This document shows positions 12,240-24,700 of a stretch of 64,000 bases of DNA, one piece after another. The first letter of the stretch is position 1; each line of letters starts with the position of its first letter. Origin of the DNA: Strigamia acuminata (taxonomy: Eukaryota > Arthropoda > Chilopoda > Geophilomorpha > Linotaeniidae). The DNA is taken from positions 1,333,887 to 1,397,886 of the forward strand of contig OX442314.1 in NCBI GenBank assembly GCA_949358305.1, read 5' to 3'. The notes under the pieces were generated by a model. The model saw only the letters and a list, made by a program, of their open reading frames with translations, was not told where the DNA came from and made no database searches. The translations under genes and the position numbers were made by a program.

Positions 12240-12964
12240 TCACTTGTCCGCGCCGGCCACGTGGATCTGAAAACAATCGCGACCGTGTTTCGGCCGGCAC
12301 AGGTTGATTTCGCAGGGGACGCACCACCAACTGCTCTCGTGCCGTTCCTTGCGGCGCACGTAACACACCTTGCACCGCTTGCTCTTGGACGTGTGTTCGA
12401 GCCGGTGGACGACGGGTCCGCCGGGCGCGGGGGCCGCGCCCGGCACGGCCCCCTCCCGTCGAGACACGAGTTGGGTGGCGAGCGCTCTCCTGAACTGCAG
12501 CTGCGATCGGCCGCCTCGCGCGCCCGAGGTCGCCTCGAGCATATTGATTCGGGCGTTGACGCACACTGGAAGAAGAGAAGAGAAGAGAAGCGAGAATTAA
12601 TTAGCGACGGATTAATCGGTGGCAAACGGCGCCCCGCTCACCTTGGTTCAGCTTGTGGAAGAAGAAGTACCGGTGCCAGTACGGGGAACGGCGCCCGATG
12701 CGGAACGAGGAGACCAGCCTGTTCAGCACGTCCACCCAGTGGAAATTGCGCGTGTACGAAAGCGCGGGCGCCGGGCAACGGACGTCCACCCTGTTGCCGC
12801 CGATGCGACGGGAGACGTGCCCGGGCGCCGCCAACGGGTCGACGTTCGTGCTGAGCAGACTCACGGTCGTCGTGTCCCTCCACCAGGTAAGCAACAGTCG
12901 GCCACTCTGACGATGCAGGAAATCGCCTATGAATAAAAAAGAAGTGAAATCAATCAATCAATCG

Positions 12965-13048
<84 letters not shown>

Positions 13049-14645
13049 GCCGACGATGCGAAGAGCGAGCGGGCGGTTTACCTCTCGCGTTGGCTCGGTA
13101 CCGCTTGGGGTCCGGGAGGTCGGGCGGCATTTGGGCCGCGTTGGACCGCAGCGTCCCGACGGCCATTGTGTTGTGGCGGGCAAAGAGGTGCTCGAACAGC
13201 ACGGCGGACGTGAATCGATTGTCGCACGCAATCGTGTGCCCTTTGCCGAGGTAGTGCCTGGCGACGTAGACGACGATGCGTCCGATGATGCTGCCCGGGT
13301 ACCTGGAAACGAAAAAAAGAGAAAAGAAAAAGAAGGAATTGTGAGAACGAAGGAGAGAAACAGCGACGACGAAGTGACTCACTCTGGCTCCGGCTCCTCG
13401 TCCGGGTCGAAGAACATTTTGGCGCGTTTGCCGATGTGCGCCTCGTCGTTCAGCACGTAGGCGGTGCCCGCGTCGCATAGTGTGAACAACTCGAAGCCCC
13501 ATTTGATGGGCTTGGCCGGTTGACGGACCTGGGAAGAACGTTAAAGAAAGAAAGAAAGAAAGAAAGAAAGAACGAACGTTAGAGAAAAACGAGATCGGAG
13601 GGCGACCCCCGCACGCACCTTCATCTCCGATCGACCCCGGTAGGCGATCATCGATTCGTCGACGCAGAGAGTTTGGCTGGGCTCGCGGCACGCGCGAAAG
13701 CGCTTGTTCACCAGATCGGCGAACAAACGGACTTTCGTCGTGCCGTCGTCTCGTTCGCGTTCCTTCAAGAACGCCGCCCTCTCTCCCGTCGTGCTGCCGC
13801 CGTCGGAGCCGGCCGCCGACCCGCCAACGCGCAGCCGCTGGTACGACGGCTGCGTGCTGTAGTGGAGATAACGCGAAACCTCTTCGAACCGTTGGCGCGT
13901 CATCGCTCGTCGGACGGCCGGCGCGCCGAGATCGCCGGGCCTGTCGCCCTGCCAGTAGTGGCGCAGTTCGGGCTGTCGGTTGTAACCGGTGAGCACGAGA
14001 ATGCCCAGGTACGCGTACAGCTCGTCCAGCGCCAGGGGTCGAACCGGCCCACGTGCCCTCTGCCGAGGAGGAGGAGGAGGAGGAGGAGGAGGAGGAGGAG
14101 GAGGAAGGGGAGGAAGGGCTAATTGTCGTCGAGCGGCCGCGTCGGCCGCCCCCCGGTCGCCCGCGGTGAGGCGCACCCTCAGGTCCGCGCACCGCGCCCC
14201 GGGTCGGGTGCCGCTGCCACCGGCAACGGCCACGACGCTCCCACCGGCAGCAGTCGTCGTCGTCGTCGCCGCCGTCGTTCGTCTGGACTTTGGACCTCGT
14301 GGCCGTGGCCGCGACGCGGCGAGCACCTAGAACGAAAACGAAAACGAAAACGAGCGTGAGAGTGAGTGTCGCGGATCGTCACCGTTGTTTTTTTCTCGGC
14401 ACCTGCGCTCGCGCCATTTCCTCCTCTCTCGCCTCTCTCCGGATGGCTCGATTCGTCGCGGTCACGATGAAACGGGCCGCCTCGCCGAACAGCTCCTCGA
14501 AGTAATCGAACTCCGAGCTGCTCGGCACGCAGCGACCGCAGTAGCCGGGCGTCCCGCCGGCGAAACCGACGTCCTGCCGGTACGACGTCGTCGCGGCGAC
14601 CCACACGCGCGCGCCCGCGTCCGTTTTGGGGAAACCGTCCGTCAT
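12240..14645 (-). CDS. PiggyBac-type transposase-derived protein, six exons
   Basis: Model on the minus strand: 14645-14403, 14326-13619, 13528-13383, 13302-13082, 12926-12642, 12565-12240, giving 642 residues, all five introns GT-AG and in phase. The fold is DDE_Tnp_1_7 (piggyBac). The N-terminal helical part contains LDELYAYLGILVLTGYNR; the three catalytic Asp are D304 (CVDESMIAYRGRS), D393 (ACDNRFTSAVLF) and about D505 (VDVLNRLVSSFRIGRR). IKWGFELFTLCDAG is the typical core strand. The C-terminal cysteine-rich domain (about 599-633, CKVC, WWCVPCEINLC) is the part that binds terminal repeats or TTAA-flanked ends in active relatives. A polyproline run (GGA microsatellite on the + strand, 14068-14103) is inserted in exon 2. 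Five introns, GC-rich codons and no visible terminal repeats suggest a resident, perhaps domesticated gene and not a young insertion. Confidence 0.85.
12947..13047. repeat. (ATCA)n microsatellite in an intron of the piggyBac-type gene
   Basis: About 24 tetranucleotide units with one interruption (ATCG), lying between exons 4 and 5 of the minus-strand gene. Confidence 0.95.
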
Positions 14646-15044
14646 GGCTTAAACGAACGAACGAACGAACGGACGAAACGGTCGTTTAGCCAACCAATCA
14701 ATTAATCAATTAATTGATTAATAAATTAATAAACACGAACCGGGAAAGTTGGTCGGTCGGCTGGCTCGTCTTTCTTTATTGGTTTATTTCTCGTTTCTCG
14801 TTTCTTTTTCTTTCTTTTTCGACGATGGTGCGTGCGGATTGAATGACGCCGTCGAGCGGGGTCAAAGGTAGGAATGGGTGTTGTTTTGCTGCGGCGCAAA
14901 CTCTGTAGAGCGGCACCTGACGACGCGGACTGTATTTATAAAAACAAAACGAACCAAATAAATGAATGAATGAATGAATGAATGAATGAATGAATGAATA
15001 AAAAGAGAGAAGAATGGAAAGAAATAAGTAAAAAAAATAAATAA
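14646..15044. other. Upstream region of the piggyBac-type gene
   Basis: Contains a run of GAAC units, ATTA-rich sequence, CTTT-rich runs and (AATG)n at about 14960-14998. No coding sequence or clear promoter element was recognised. Confidence 0.4.
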
Positions 15045-15400
15045 AATAAAAAAGTGGAATGAAATAAAATAAAAGAACGAGAGGAGGGAGGTCGAATAAA
15101 ATAAAGAAGGGCCGATACCTTCGACCCCCCCTCCCGCGGGTCTTGCGAGAGAGTAGTATTCATGAGAATGCGTTAGTAAAGTACTCATTTGTAACAAATC
15201 AATCATAGAAGAAGGGTTTCTGAGAAAACATCGGTGAAATGAAAAGTCGGCGGGAGCGGGACTCGAACTTTCGGTCCACGTCTCCGTGCGGCAGGTCACC
15301 CTACCCGCTCGGCCACCCGGGGCCGAAGATAAACCGCCCTCGTAGTGGCTTGGAATTGTGTCGGCCCCAATTCGAGTACTCTATTCTACTTCACTTTGGC
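15045..15400 (-). mobile_element. tRNA-derived SINE, copy C
   Basis: tRNA-like part at 15323-15246 (A box GGCCGAGCGGGT, B box AGTTCGAGTCC). The body ends in CGAAGGTATCGGCCCTTC, then a (TTTTA)n-like tail. First of three copies about 420-450 nt apart. Confidence 0.8.
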
Positions 15401-15479
15401 CAAATGAACGAAAGAGAGACGCGAATGAATAAATGAATAAATAGATAAATGGGTGGAAATAAAAAAAATAAATAGAAAA

Positions 15480-15815
15480 AAAAAAATAATGAAAATAAAG
15501 TGAAATAAAATAAAGAAGGGCCGATACCTTCGACCCCCCCTCCCGCGGGTCTTGCGGGAGAGTATTGCCCATGAGAATGTATTAATAAACCACTAGTACG
15601 ATAACGAGTAATTACGAAGAAAGAAAGAGATGTTACCGAATAATTTCGGAGAAACGGAAAGTCGGGAGAGCGGGACTCGAACTCTCGGTCACCAGCTCCG
15701 TGCGGTAGGTCACTCTACTCGCTCGGCCACCCGGGGCCGAAGATAAAGCGTCCTCGTGGTCGTCTAGAATTTCGTCGCTTCCGATTCGAGTATTCGTTTC
15801 ATTTTGGCCGAACGA
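15480..15815 (-). mobile_element. tRNA-derived SINE, copy D
   Basis: tRNA-like part at 15738-15661 with a well preserved B box (AGTTCGAGTCC). Same leader, body and CGAAGGTATCGGCCCTTC end as copy C. Confidence 0.8.
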
Positions 15816-15954
15816 ACGAGAGGAAAAGAGACGAAAGGAAGAAAAAAGAAAGAAAGAAAGAAAGAAATAAATAAATAAATAAATAAATAAACAAATAAAT
15901 AAACAAATAAATAAACAGACGGGTAGATAGGTAGGTGGAAATAAAATTAAAAAT

Positions 15955-16245
15955 AGAATAAAATAAAATGAAATAAAATAAAGAAGGGCCGATACCTTCG
16001 ACCCCCCCTCCCGCGAGTCTTGCGGAAGAGTAGTATTTTCAAGAACTTGTCACAGTATAATAAACCAACTAATACAAATCAATCATTCAATGTTGCCAAC
16101 GAAAAGTCGGGGGAGAGCGGGACGCGAACCTTCGGTCACCAGCTCCGTGCGGCAGGTCACCCTGCCCGCTCGGCCACCCGGGGCCGAAGATAAAGCGTCT
16201 TCGTGGTCGTCTGGAATTTCGTCGCTTTCGGTTCGAGTGCTCTAT
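15955..16245 (-). mobile_element. tRNA-derived SINE, copy E
   Basis: tRNA-like part at 16185-16106; the B box carries a change (GGTTCGCGTCC). Same leader and 3' end as copies C and D. Confidence 0.8.
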
Positions 16246-16571
16246 TTTACTCTACTCTACTCTACTCTACTCTACTCTACTCTACTCTACTCTACTCTAC
16301 TTTACTTTACTTTACTTTACTTTACTTTACTTTACTTCGGGTTTCTTTCTTTTTTGTTTGTTTCAACCTCGTAGGTTGATTTGAACGTTTTTGAGAAGAA
16401 ATGAAGAGAGAGAGAGGCGAGGCGTGTGGTTTACTCGCTGATTTATTCGAGAGAGCAGATAACACAACAACAAAATGTATATATATACATGTGTATATGT
16501 ATGTATGTATGTATACATAAACAAATAAATAAATGAATGGGTGAACGAATGAATGAACGAATGGAGAAAAA

Positions 16572-16646
<75 letters not shown>

Positions 16647-16904
16647 AAAAAATAAATAAAAAAAATAAATAAATAGGTCGCGGACGACGTCGTCGATGTC
16701 GCTCGCGCGTTCGGTCGTCCACCTCGCTCGCTCGCTGTCTGCCTGTCCAGCTCGCGTCATTCTAAGTCGGTCGGTCGGTCGGTCGGTCAATCGGTCGGTC
16801 GGTCGTTCTAAGTCGGTTGGTCGGTCGTTCGTTCTAAGTCGGTTGGTCGGTCGGTCGGTCGGTCGTTCTAAGTCGGTCGGTCGCTCGCTCGCTCGCTCGC
16901 TCGC
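16246..16904. repeat. Microsatellite field: (TCTAC)n, (TTTAC)n, (TATG)n, (AAAT)n, (TCGG)n
   Basis: (CTCTA)n then (CTTTA)n at about 16250-16336, TATG-type repeats at about 16477-16517, (AAAT)n at about 16568-16676, (TCGG)n in blocks at about 16767-16880 and (CTCG)n to 16904. No gene; this is the 3' flank of the minus-strand zinc-finger gene. Confidence 0.85.
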
Positions 16905-17458
16905 TCACACCGACTCGAAGCTCCGGTCGTCGAGTGCATACGGCGGACGGTCACAGTATTCCAATAGAAACTCCGCGTGGTCTCGGTCGATATCCTCCGT
17001 TGCCGCGATCAACCGGACCATGTACTCCGGGACCAGGACCTTGGGCACTATCGTCGCGAGACGATCCGGCGGCATGCGGGGAATGCCTTTCGGTGGAAGC
17101 AAACCGACCTCCGCTTCGTAGAGACCCTCGATCTTGCGAACCAGCCATCGACTCTGAAACGTGAATGGAAATTTAAACGAGCGAACAAACAAACGAACGA
17201 GCGAACGATTCGTTAACCCGTACCACCGCCTTGTCTCTGATCAACGCCTCGTGTTGGTCCGTCACCAGGTCTTCTCGCGCGCTGGTGGTCCCTTTAAACG
17301 CGCTCATCCGCCAACTCGCCGACTCGCCTCGGAGGACATTCGCGATGTGCCGGTAGCAAGCGTGCTCTTTGCGGGCCAGGCCCTCTTTGGTCGTGTAGAC
17401 GGAGCACCTGCGAGAGAAATTCGGGATTAGTTCGACGAACGAAAAACGATCAACACCG

Positions 17459-17505
<47 letters not shown>

Positions 17506-19121
17506 TACCGCAGTTTGGAGCAGAGGGGTTCGTCGCGACAACCGCTGCAGACAAAACCTTCGCTTCGGCCGAGTCGTTTGGTCCACGGCCGCCCCACGCA
17601 CTCTTCGTGCACCGAGCATAAACACTCGGAGCATTTGATCCGCGGGTCGGCCACCCCGAGACAGTAGATACTGTCGCAACCGGTTGCCTTGGAGCCAGCG
17701 GCACCACTCCGATCGTGGCGATACAGGGACGTCTGAAATTTGAAACGAGCGAATTTGTGAACGGATACGAGAAAGAAAGAAAGAAAGAAAGAAAGAAAAA
17801 CGAGACAATACGGGACGAGATTTTTCGTTTCTTACCTTGAACGGTTGCGAAAACGGCCGCGAAGAAGATGACCGCGACTGCGACCACGACTGCGACTGCG
17901 ACTCCTTCGATCGCGACTCCTTCGATCGCGACTCCTTCGACTGCGACCGCGACCGCGACTGCGATCGCGACCGCGACCGCGACTGCGACTGCGACCGCGA
18001 CTGCGACTGCGACCGCGATTGCGACCGCGACCGCGACCGCGACCGCGACCCGGTGCCGCGACTGTGCCCGGGCGAGGGCTCGTGTTCGGCGTGTTCGAGT
18101 TCGAACTCACTTTCTCGCCGACGCTGTATCTCGCGACTCTGTGCGCGGATCATTTGGCCTTCGCACTCTACCTTCGCGCGGTTCTTCTTGCGGACTTCGC
18201 GGCGAGCGCGTTCCTCATCATCGTCGTCGTCGCGGACGAGCGGGATGCCGGGTACCCGACTACGCACGAAAGTGAAGCCGCGTACGGTGATGGGATCGCG
18301 CGAGAGGTCGACGTCGTATTCTCGGGACTTGCTGGTGGCACCGGCACCGGCACCACGATCGGGGCGGGCGCCGGTGAAGAGGTCGGCACCACTGTCCTCG
18401 GCGCCGTCGTCGTCGCCGCCGCTGCTGCTGCTGCTGTTGCTATTGTCGTCTGCACGTTTAATGGATCCGGCGTGTTTAGCGGCAACAACAGTAGATTTGG
18501 CGCGTTGCTCGGTGGTGGGTTTGGCACGTTGCTCGGCGGCGGATTTGGCGCGTTGCTCGGCGGCGGATTTGGCGCGTTGCTCGGCGGCGGATTTGGCGCG
18601 TTGCTCGGCGGCGGATTTGGCGCGTTGCTCGGCGGCGGATTTGGCGCGTTGCTCGGCGGCGGATTTGGCGCGTTGCTCGGCGGCGGATTTGGCGCGTTGC
18701 TCGGCGGCGGATTTGGCGCGTTGCTCGGCGGCGGATTTGGCGCGTTGCTCGGCGGCGGATTTGGCGCGTTGCTCGGCGGCGGATTTGGCGCGTTGCTCGG
18801 CGGTGCGAAGAGCAGTTGCAGCAGCGGGGGCAATGCGAAAGGTACCAGCGAGAGGAGAGGGACGCGGGGAAGGGAAAGAAGCGGGCATGGAAAACAAGCC
18901 CCTGACTTTGTCCTTTCCGAAGAGGAGATCCAGCACCGGGCGTTGTTGCACCATGTCGATGGCTTCCTGAAAAAGAAAACGAACGAGTCAATTCGATCGA
19001 TAGATTGATCGAGTCCTCGACGCGAGTCAGTCACGCACGTTCGACATCCACTTCGTGTACCCTTCCTTCATCAGGTCCAAGTTGCTTTGTTCTACTGGGA
19101 TGACTACCTGTGTGTGTGTGT

Positions 19122-19191
<70 letters not shown>

Positions 19192-20491
19192 GTGAATAAA
19201 AAATTAAAATAATCAATGAACGAACGAATAAACCGAGGCGTTTTTCTTTCACCTTCTTTTCTGCCTCGCCCTTTCGTCGTTTCGGTTGATCCGGGACACG
19301 TTGCGGCGCCGGGCGTTTCGGCGCCGGTAGTTTCGGTTCGTCGCATCCCCTTTGGTCGATGCTCGACCTTATCGTCGCGATCGGTACGTAAAATTTATGT
19401 TTCGTCCAAAGATGTTGCCTCAGGTCATCCGGCTGCGTGTCGCACAAAGGGCAGTCGGACGCGTGCTCCGTCGTCGAAAACAGTTCCTGTCGGGTAAAAA
19501 AAACAAAAAAAACAAAAACATACGATTTGTTCAGCGACGACACCGAGAGACCGCGCGAGGAAACACATGCATACATACGTACCTGGCAAAAGCCGTCGAA
19601 TGTGCCGATGTGGCCGCGCAGCAATTGCCTGGCCGCCTCAAAGTCTCTGGCTACGGTGTGCACACTCCGCCAGTGATCGCCAATGTCCTTGAGTGGGCCA
19701 GCCGGTTTCCATCCGCCCCCATCGCCGTCGTCGTCGTCGCCGTCGCCGTCGTCGTCGTCGTAGGCGTAGTTCGCGCGCTTCCTGCGGCACAGCCAACACA
19801 TCCCCACCCTGCTGCGAACGGGCTTGTCCTGAACGAAGAAGAAGAAGAAGAAGAAGAAAAAACGAGTGAATCGACGACACGGGCGGGCGCCGTTGCTCAC
19901 CTTCGCAGAGTCGTAGGAGCCAAAGTCTGTTTGTTGCGACTGCGACCCGCTGGGAGGGACTGGGAGCATCGCCTCGAGAGCCCCCAGTCTTTCGCCGTGG
20001 TTGGCGAGGTTCGACCTCAATTCTTCCAGTTCAACTTCCAGGGTGTTGATCTTGGCTTGCATGGCTTCGACCTCGCGCCCCGTTGCCCCGTCACCGCCGC
20101 TGTTGCCGTCGTTGGCTTCGTTGCCGCCGTTGCCGTTGTCGCCGCCACCGCCGTTGTTGCCATTGCCATTGTCGCTGTCGTCGTCGTTGTCGCTGTCGAG
20201 TCGTCTATCGAAAAACGAAAACGAATGTAAATGGTATCCCGCACGAACCCGGTCGCGCCGTGGTACTTACATTGGACGGGGTTTGCGTACACCTTCCAAT
20301 CCGGACAACGTGCTCGGAAACGACTGGCTGGCGCCCGGGTCCGCGCTCTCGGTTCCCGCTGTTCCGTTCGGCGACGACAAAACGTGCACCACCTCCTCGG
20401 CGCCTGTTTCCGCGTGGGTCTCCGTGACACCTCCGCCCTCGGGGTTCACTCCCGTCCGTTCTTCGCCCACTCCTCGTTGCTCGTCGTCCAT
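16905..20491 (-). CDS. Zinc-finger / RS-rich / PHD-type nuclear protein, nine exons
   Basis: Model on the minus strand: 20491-20271, 20204-19901, 19828-19583, 19486-19253, 19107-19039, 18966-17836, 17732-17509, 17407-17224, 17153-16905, giving 953 residues with every junction in phase and GT-AG. Order of parts: acidic N-terminus; Asn/Asp/Gly run and short coiled coil (EVELEELRSNLANHGERLGALE); a C2H2-like unit (C186, C189, H227, H232); a classic C2H2 unit (C269, C272, H282, H287); an 8-residue tandem repeat (AKSAAEQR, about 13 copies, from residue ~414); an Arg-Ser-rich domain (~660-725); a C4HC3 PHD-type finger (C754, C759, C769, C772, H777, C780, C797, C800); and a conserved-looking tail without an assigned family. 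PHD fingers usually read histone tails and RS regions act in splicing or nuclear speckles, so a chromatin or RNA role is inferred. The combination is not one I recognise. Confidence 0.78.
18494..18810 (-). repeat. 24-bp coding minisatellite encoding AKSAAEQR
   Basis: About 13 copies of a 24-bp unit; the central copies look identical at DNA level and the edges are diverged (KPTTEQR, KSTVVAAK). It lies wholly inside exon 6 of the zinc-finger gene, so length changes preserve frame. Confidence 0.9.
19119..19188. repeat. (TG)n/(AG)n dinucleotide repeat
   Basis: TG run followed by about 31 AG units, in the intron between exons 4 and 5 of the minus-strand zinc-finger gene. Its minus-strand CT/CA face directly abuts the exon 5 acceptor and probably forms the polypyrimidine tract. 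Confidence 0.9.
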
Positions 20492-21737
20492 TTTCGTCGA
20501 TCAATCGCCTACTTATAAACGAATTGGTCGTTTAATCAATTAATTGGTTAATTCATTAGACCGATTAACGGACGAACGGACGGACAAATAATAGCGCCGC
20601 GAGTAGTAACCACAAAACCAACGTTGAATCTAGTCGTTTGATATCGACGGGGTTTCCCCCCTCCTCCGTGCTCACGCACGCTGTCCCGCATGGCACGCCG
20701 TTTTTATTCGCCCGTTCCGTTTCTTCTCTCGTTTGTTTGTTTTTTTTTTAAGAAATAATGCGATTGGATAGCCTTACTTACTCGTTTGTTCGTTTTTTTT
20801 TTGTTTGTTTGTTTGTTTGTTTTTCCCACTCTACGGAGTCCAGCGAACCGATATATGTACGCGTGTGCGTCGCGAAGAAGGAGAAGGGCACAACAATGGC
20901 GGGAAAAAGCTTGATCCGCTGTTCACCTCGATGTCACGGCGCTGCGACGCGACGCTCGGCGATGCGAATTAAAAAGAAAAAATGAAACAAAATAAAACAA
21001 AGTGAAACAATAAAATGAAACGAAACGAAACAAAATAAAATGAAACGAATAAACGATCGGCGTTTTGAATCGTGCCGCGTCATGTTGCCCGGTTGCGCCA
21101 CCGGGTGCCCGCGCAGCGCTCGGCGCTCGGTGTTCGGTGTTCGGCCCGTCCCGTGAACGGGGAGGAGAAGAACGAAGCGGGGACTACGGGTTCGGGTTAG
21201 GCGCCGACGGCGTGGTTGATCGATTATATTTTCTCGCTTTCTATTTATCTTCTCGTAAGAGTTGTAAAGGCGTATAAAGAATAAACAATTGGAGCGAAAA
21301 GTAAACGGTCTTTTTATTTGTGTACATTTGTAAAATTTGAAAATTTTTCTTAAAACTAAGCGTGAATAAACGAGCGAAAAAAATGAGGCGGGCTCGCGCG
21401 ACGGGCGACGGGTCTAGTTGTCGCATTAGTCGGTCCTGGTCGAGGAGCAGTCTGTCTGTCCTTAACGGTCAAAATGAGAATGGCACCGAAGAGACTCCGT
21501 ACATTATTCGATGTGAAATCTGAAATCTGAAATCTGAAATCTGAAATCTGAAAAATCTGAAAAACCTGAAAAACCTGGGACCCGTGAAAACCCGAAATCT
21601 GAAAACCGATTGATTGGTCGGTCGATCAATCAATCGATCGATCGATCGGTGGACGGTTGGCTGCCTGCCCCACCCACCCGCGACGATTGGCCCCACCGGC
21701 CGGCGGTGGCCCATTCTCGACTTATTTATTTATTATT
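20492..21737. other. Upstream of the zinc-finger gene; no gene seen
   Basis: Holds short microsatellites ((TTTG)n near 20802-20821, AAAT/AAAC-rich runs near 20975-21050) and a cluster of GAAATCT repeats at about 21511-21560. Small open frames have no recognisable content. The promoter of the divergent minus-strand gene should lie here, but no clear motif was fixed. Confidence 0.4.
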
Positions 21738-24700
21738 TTGACCGGCCCGAAGGCCAGTCTGAGACCGAAAAAGCACGGCTGCTTTTACAGAGACGGGTAT
21801 CAAATACCGCGCCGCTCGGCGGGTACTGTGCGCCGCTCGACCGAGCGGCGGGCCCGAGTCCCGAGTTCGATCTGAAAGTGTTGGCAAAACCCATCGAACG
21901 TGTTCGGGAAGACTCCCGTCCACAACGACGGCGCGAGACCCCCGGAAGATGAAAATAAAATACGAAACGGCTCATTTTCTATAAAATTTTTATTCCAACG
22001 AATTACGACGAAGATAACCTAATTAACGGTTAAAGCACGGACCGCAAAGTCGGTCCCACGACCGAAGAATTAAAATTTTAATCGTCTTTCTTTTTTCGTG
22101 TGATATTTTTTTTACCTCGTACCGATCGCCACATCGGACACGAGTAGAATGCACGCGACCGCACGCATGCTGCGAGGTTTAGACGGTCGAAGGAATGCCG
22201 GTAAGGGAGCTTATTTTCGGGGCGAGTCGTCGGGGCTGCCGCTGCCGCCGCTGTCGCTCAACGACCCCAACCGCATCTATTCGTCGGGACGGATACGTTC
22301 CATTTTCGGACTTATTTATTTATTTATTTATTTATTATTTTGACCGGCCCGAAGGCCAGTCTGAGACCGTGGCGAAGCAAGGGTCCTTTTATATCGGATA
22401 CCGCGCCGCTCGGCGGGTACTGTGCGCCGCTCGACCGAGCGGCGGGCCCGAGTCCCGAGTTCGATCTGAAAGTGTTGGCAAAACCCATCGAACGTGTTCG
22501 GGAAGACTCCCGTCCACAACGACGGCGCGAGACCCCCGGAAGATGAAAATAAAATACGAAACGGCTCATTTTCTATAAAATTTTTATTCCAACGAATTAC
22601 GACGAAGATAACCTAATTAACGGTTAAAGTACGAACCGCAAAGTCGGTGCCACGACCGGAGAATTAAAATTTTAATCGTCTTCCTTTCTCTGATGATCTT
22701 TTTTTTTTTTACTCCGTACCGATCGCCACGTCGGACACGAGTAGAATGCACGCGACCGCACGAGCGCTGCGAGGTTTGAACGAACAAACGGATGCCAGCG
22801 CAGGACCTTATTTTCGGGGCGATTCGTCCGGGCTGTCGCTGCCGCTGACGCCGCTCAACGACACCACCTGCCCCTATTCTGGCCGGGACGGGGACGTTCT
22901 ATTTCCGATTTATTCATTTATTTGTTATTTTGACCGGCCCGAAGGCCAGTCTGAGACCGAGACCCACCGACCGACCATTGGATGGTAGGCGACTCGACCA
23001 ACAGAAAATGGCGACGAACATTTTAGGAGACGGAACCACACCAACGACCGACCGGCCATTTGGTGCTCAACAGGTACTCCAGTCTCGATCTGAAAAACGT
23101 CCGCAATGTCTATCGGATGCGATGACCGGGACTCGCATCGACTGCGACGGTACACGGTCCCTGGGAAATGATTTAAAAATGTAAAACGACGATTATTTTG
23201 TAAAACTTTTATTCGAATCTGCCACAACGAAGATAACCTAATTAACGGTTAAAGCACGAACCGCAAAGTCGGTGCCACGACTGGAGAATTAAAATTTTAA
23301 TCGTCTTCCTTTCTCTGATGATCTTTTTTTTTTTTACTCCGTACCGATCGCCACGTCGGACACGAGTAGAATGCACGCGACCGCACGAGCGCTGCGAGGT
23401 TTGAACGAACGAACGGATGCCGGCGCAGGACCTTATTTTCGGGGCGAGTTAGTCGTCGGGGCTGTCGCTGCCGCTGACGTCGCTGCCGCTGACGTCGCTC
23501 AACGACGCCACCCACCCTTATTCTCGCCGGGACGGGTGCGACCTATTTCCGATCCATTTATTTATTTATTTATTTATTTATTATTTTGACCGGCCCGAAG
23601 GCCAGTCTGAGACCGAGACCGCTCTCGGAGACCCGTCGACAAAATCACTGGCTGGAGCGTGCATCGGACCGACGACCGATAAACGGATGGGTGAAAAAAT
23701 GCCAGTGGTCCGCACCGATCGTCGGGGCGTGAATGTCGACCTCTCACATCGGTCTCGATCCGAAAGCACTCACGGGGTCAATTGAACGCACCGAAGGCGA
23801 CTGCCATCGAATACGACGGCGCAAGACCCCCGGGAGGTGAAAATAAAATGCGGAGCGGCGGGTTTCCTATAAAATTTTTATTGCGATAAAGTGCGACGAA
23901 GATAACCTAATTAACGGTTAAAACGCAAACCACAAAGTCGGTTCCACGACCGGAGAATTAAAATTTTAATCGTCTTTCCTTTTGCGTGTAATATTTTTTT
24001 TTTTACCCCGTACCGATCGCCACACCGGACACGAGTAGAATGCACGCGACCGCACGCGCGCTGCGAGGTTTAGACGGACGAAGAAATGCCGGTGCGGGAG
24101 CTTATTTTCGGGGCGAGTCGTCGGGGCTACCGCCGCCGCTGCCGCCGCTCAACGAGCCCAACTGTCACTATTCGTCGGGATGGATGCGTTTTGTTCCCGA
24201 CTTATTTATCTATTTATTAATTTTTTTCTTTTTTTTTGACCGGCCCGAAGGCCAGTCTGAGACCGAGAGGCGGGAGACGCGTATCGCCGTTGGAACCAAC
24301 AGCATCATAGAATGCAAGAACCCGGCTACCGCGACTCGTACAGATTGAGTGCAAAGAGTTAACTACTGACCTCGAAAGGAAGACTAGCAAACAAGCTGTA
24401 CGATCGATTGGTCTAAAAATGCTCACAAAACCCATCGAGTGCAGTGATATAAACTCGCGTCGACTACGTTGGTGCAGCGTGTATTGCGAGATGAAATTTA
24501 AATCGTAAACCAATTGAGACGTTCACGATCTTGTTTCACGCAACATCTACCACGAAAATCTAATTAATGACTGGATCACATGACACAAAATTAATTCTAC
24601 GACCGGGAAATCGATTTCTATTTTTTAAAGACTTTTATTTAACTCGGCGCGAGATTCTACCTACAAACGATAAACGCATCCTTTTTATTTTCTTGTTGTC

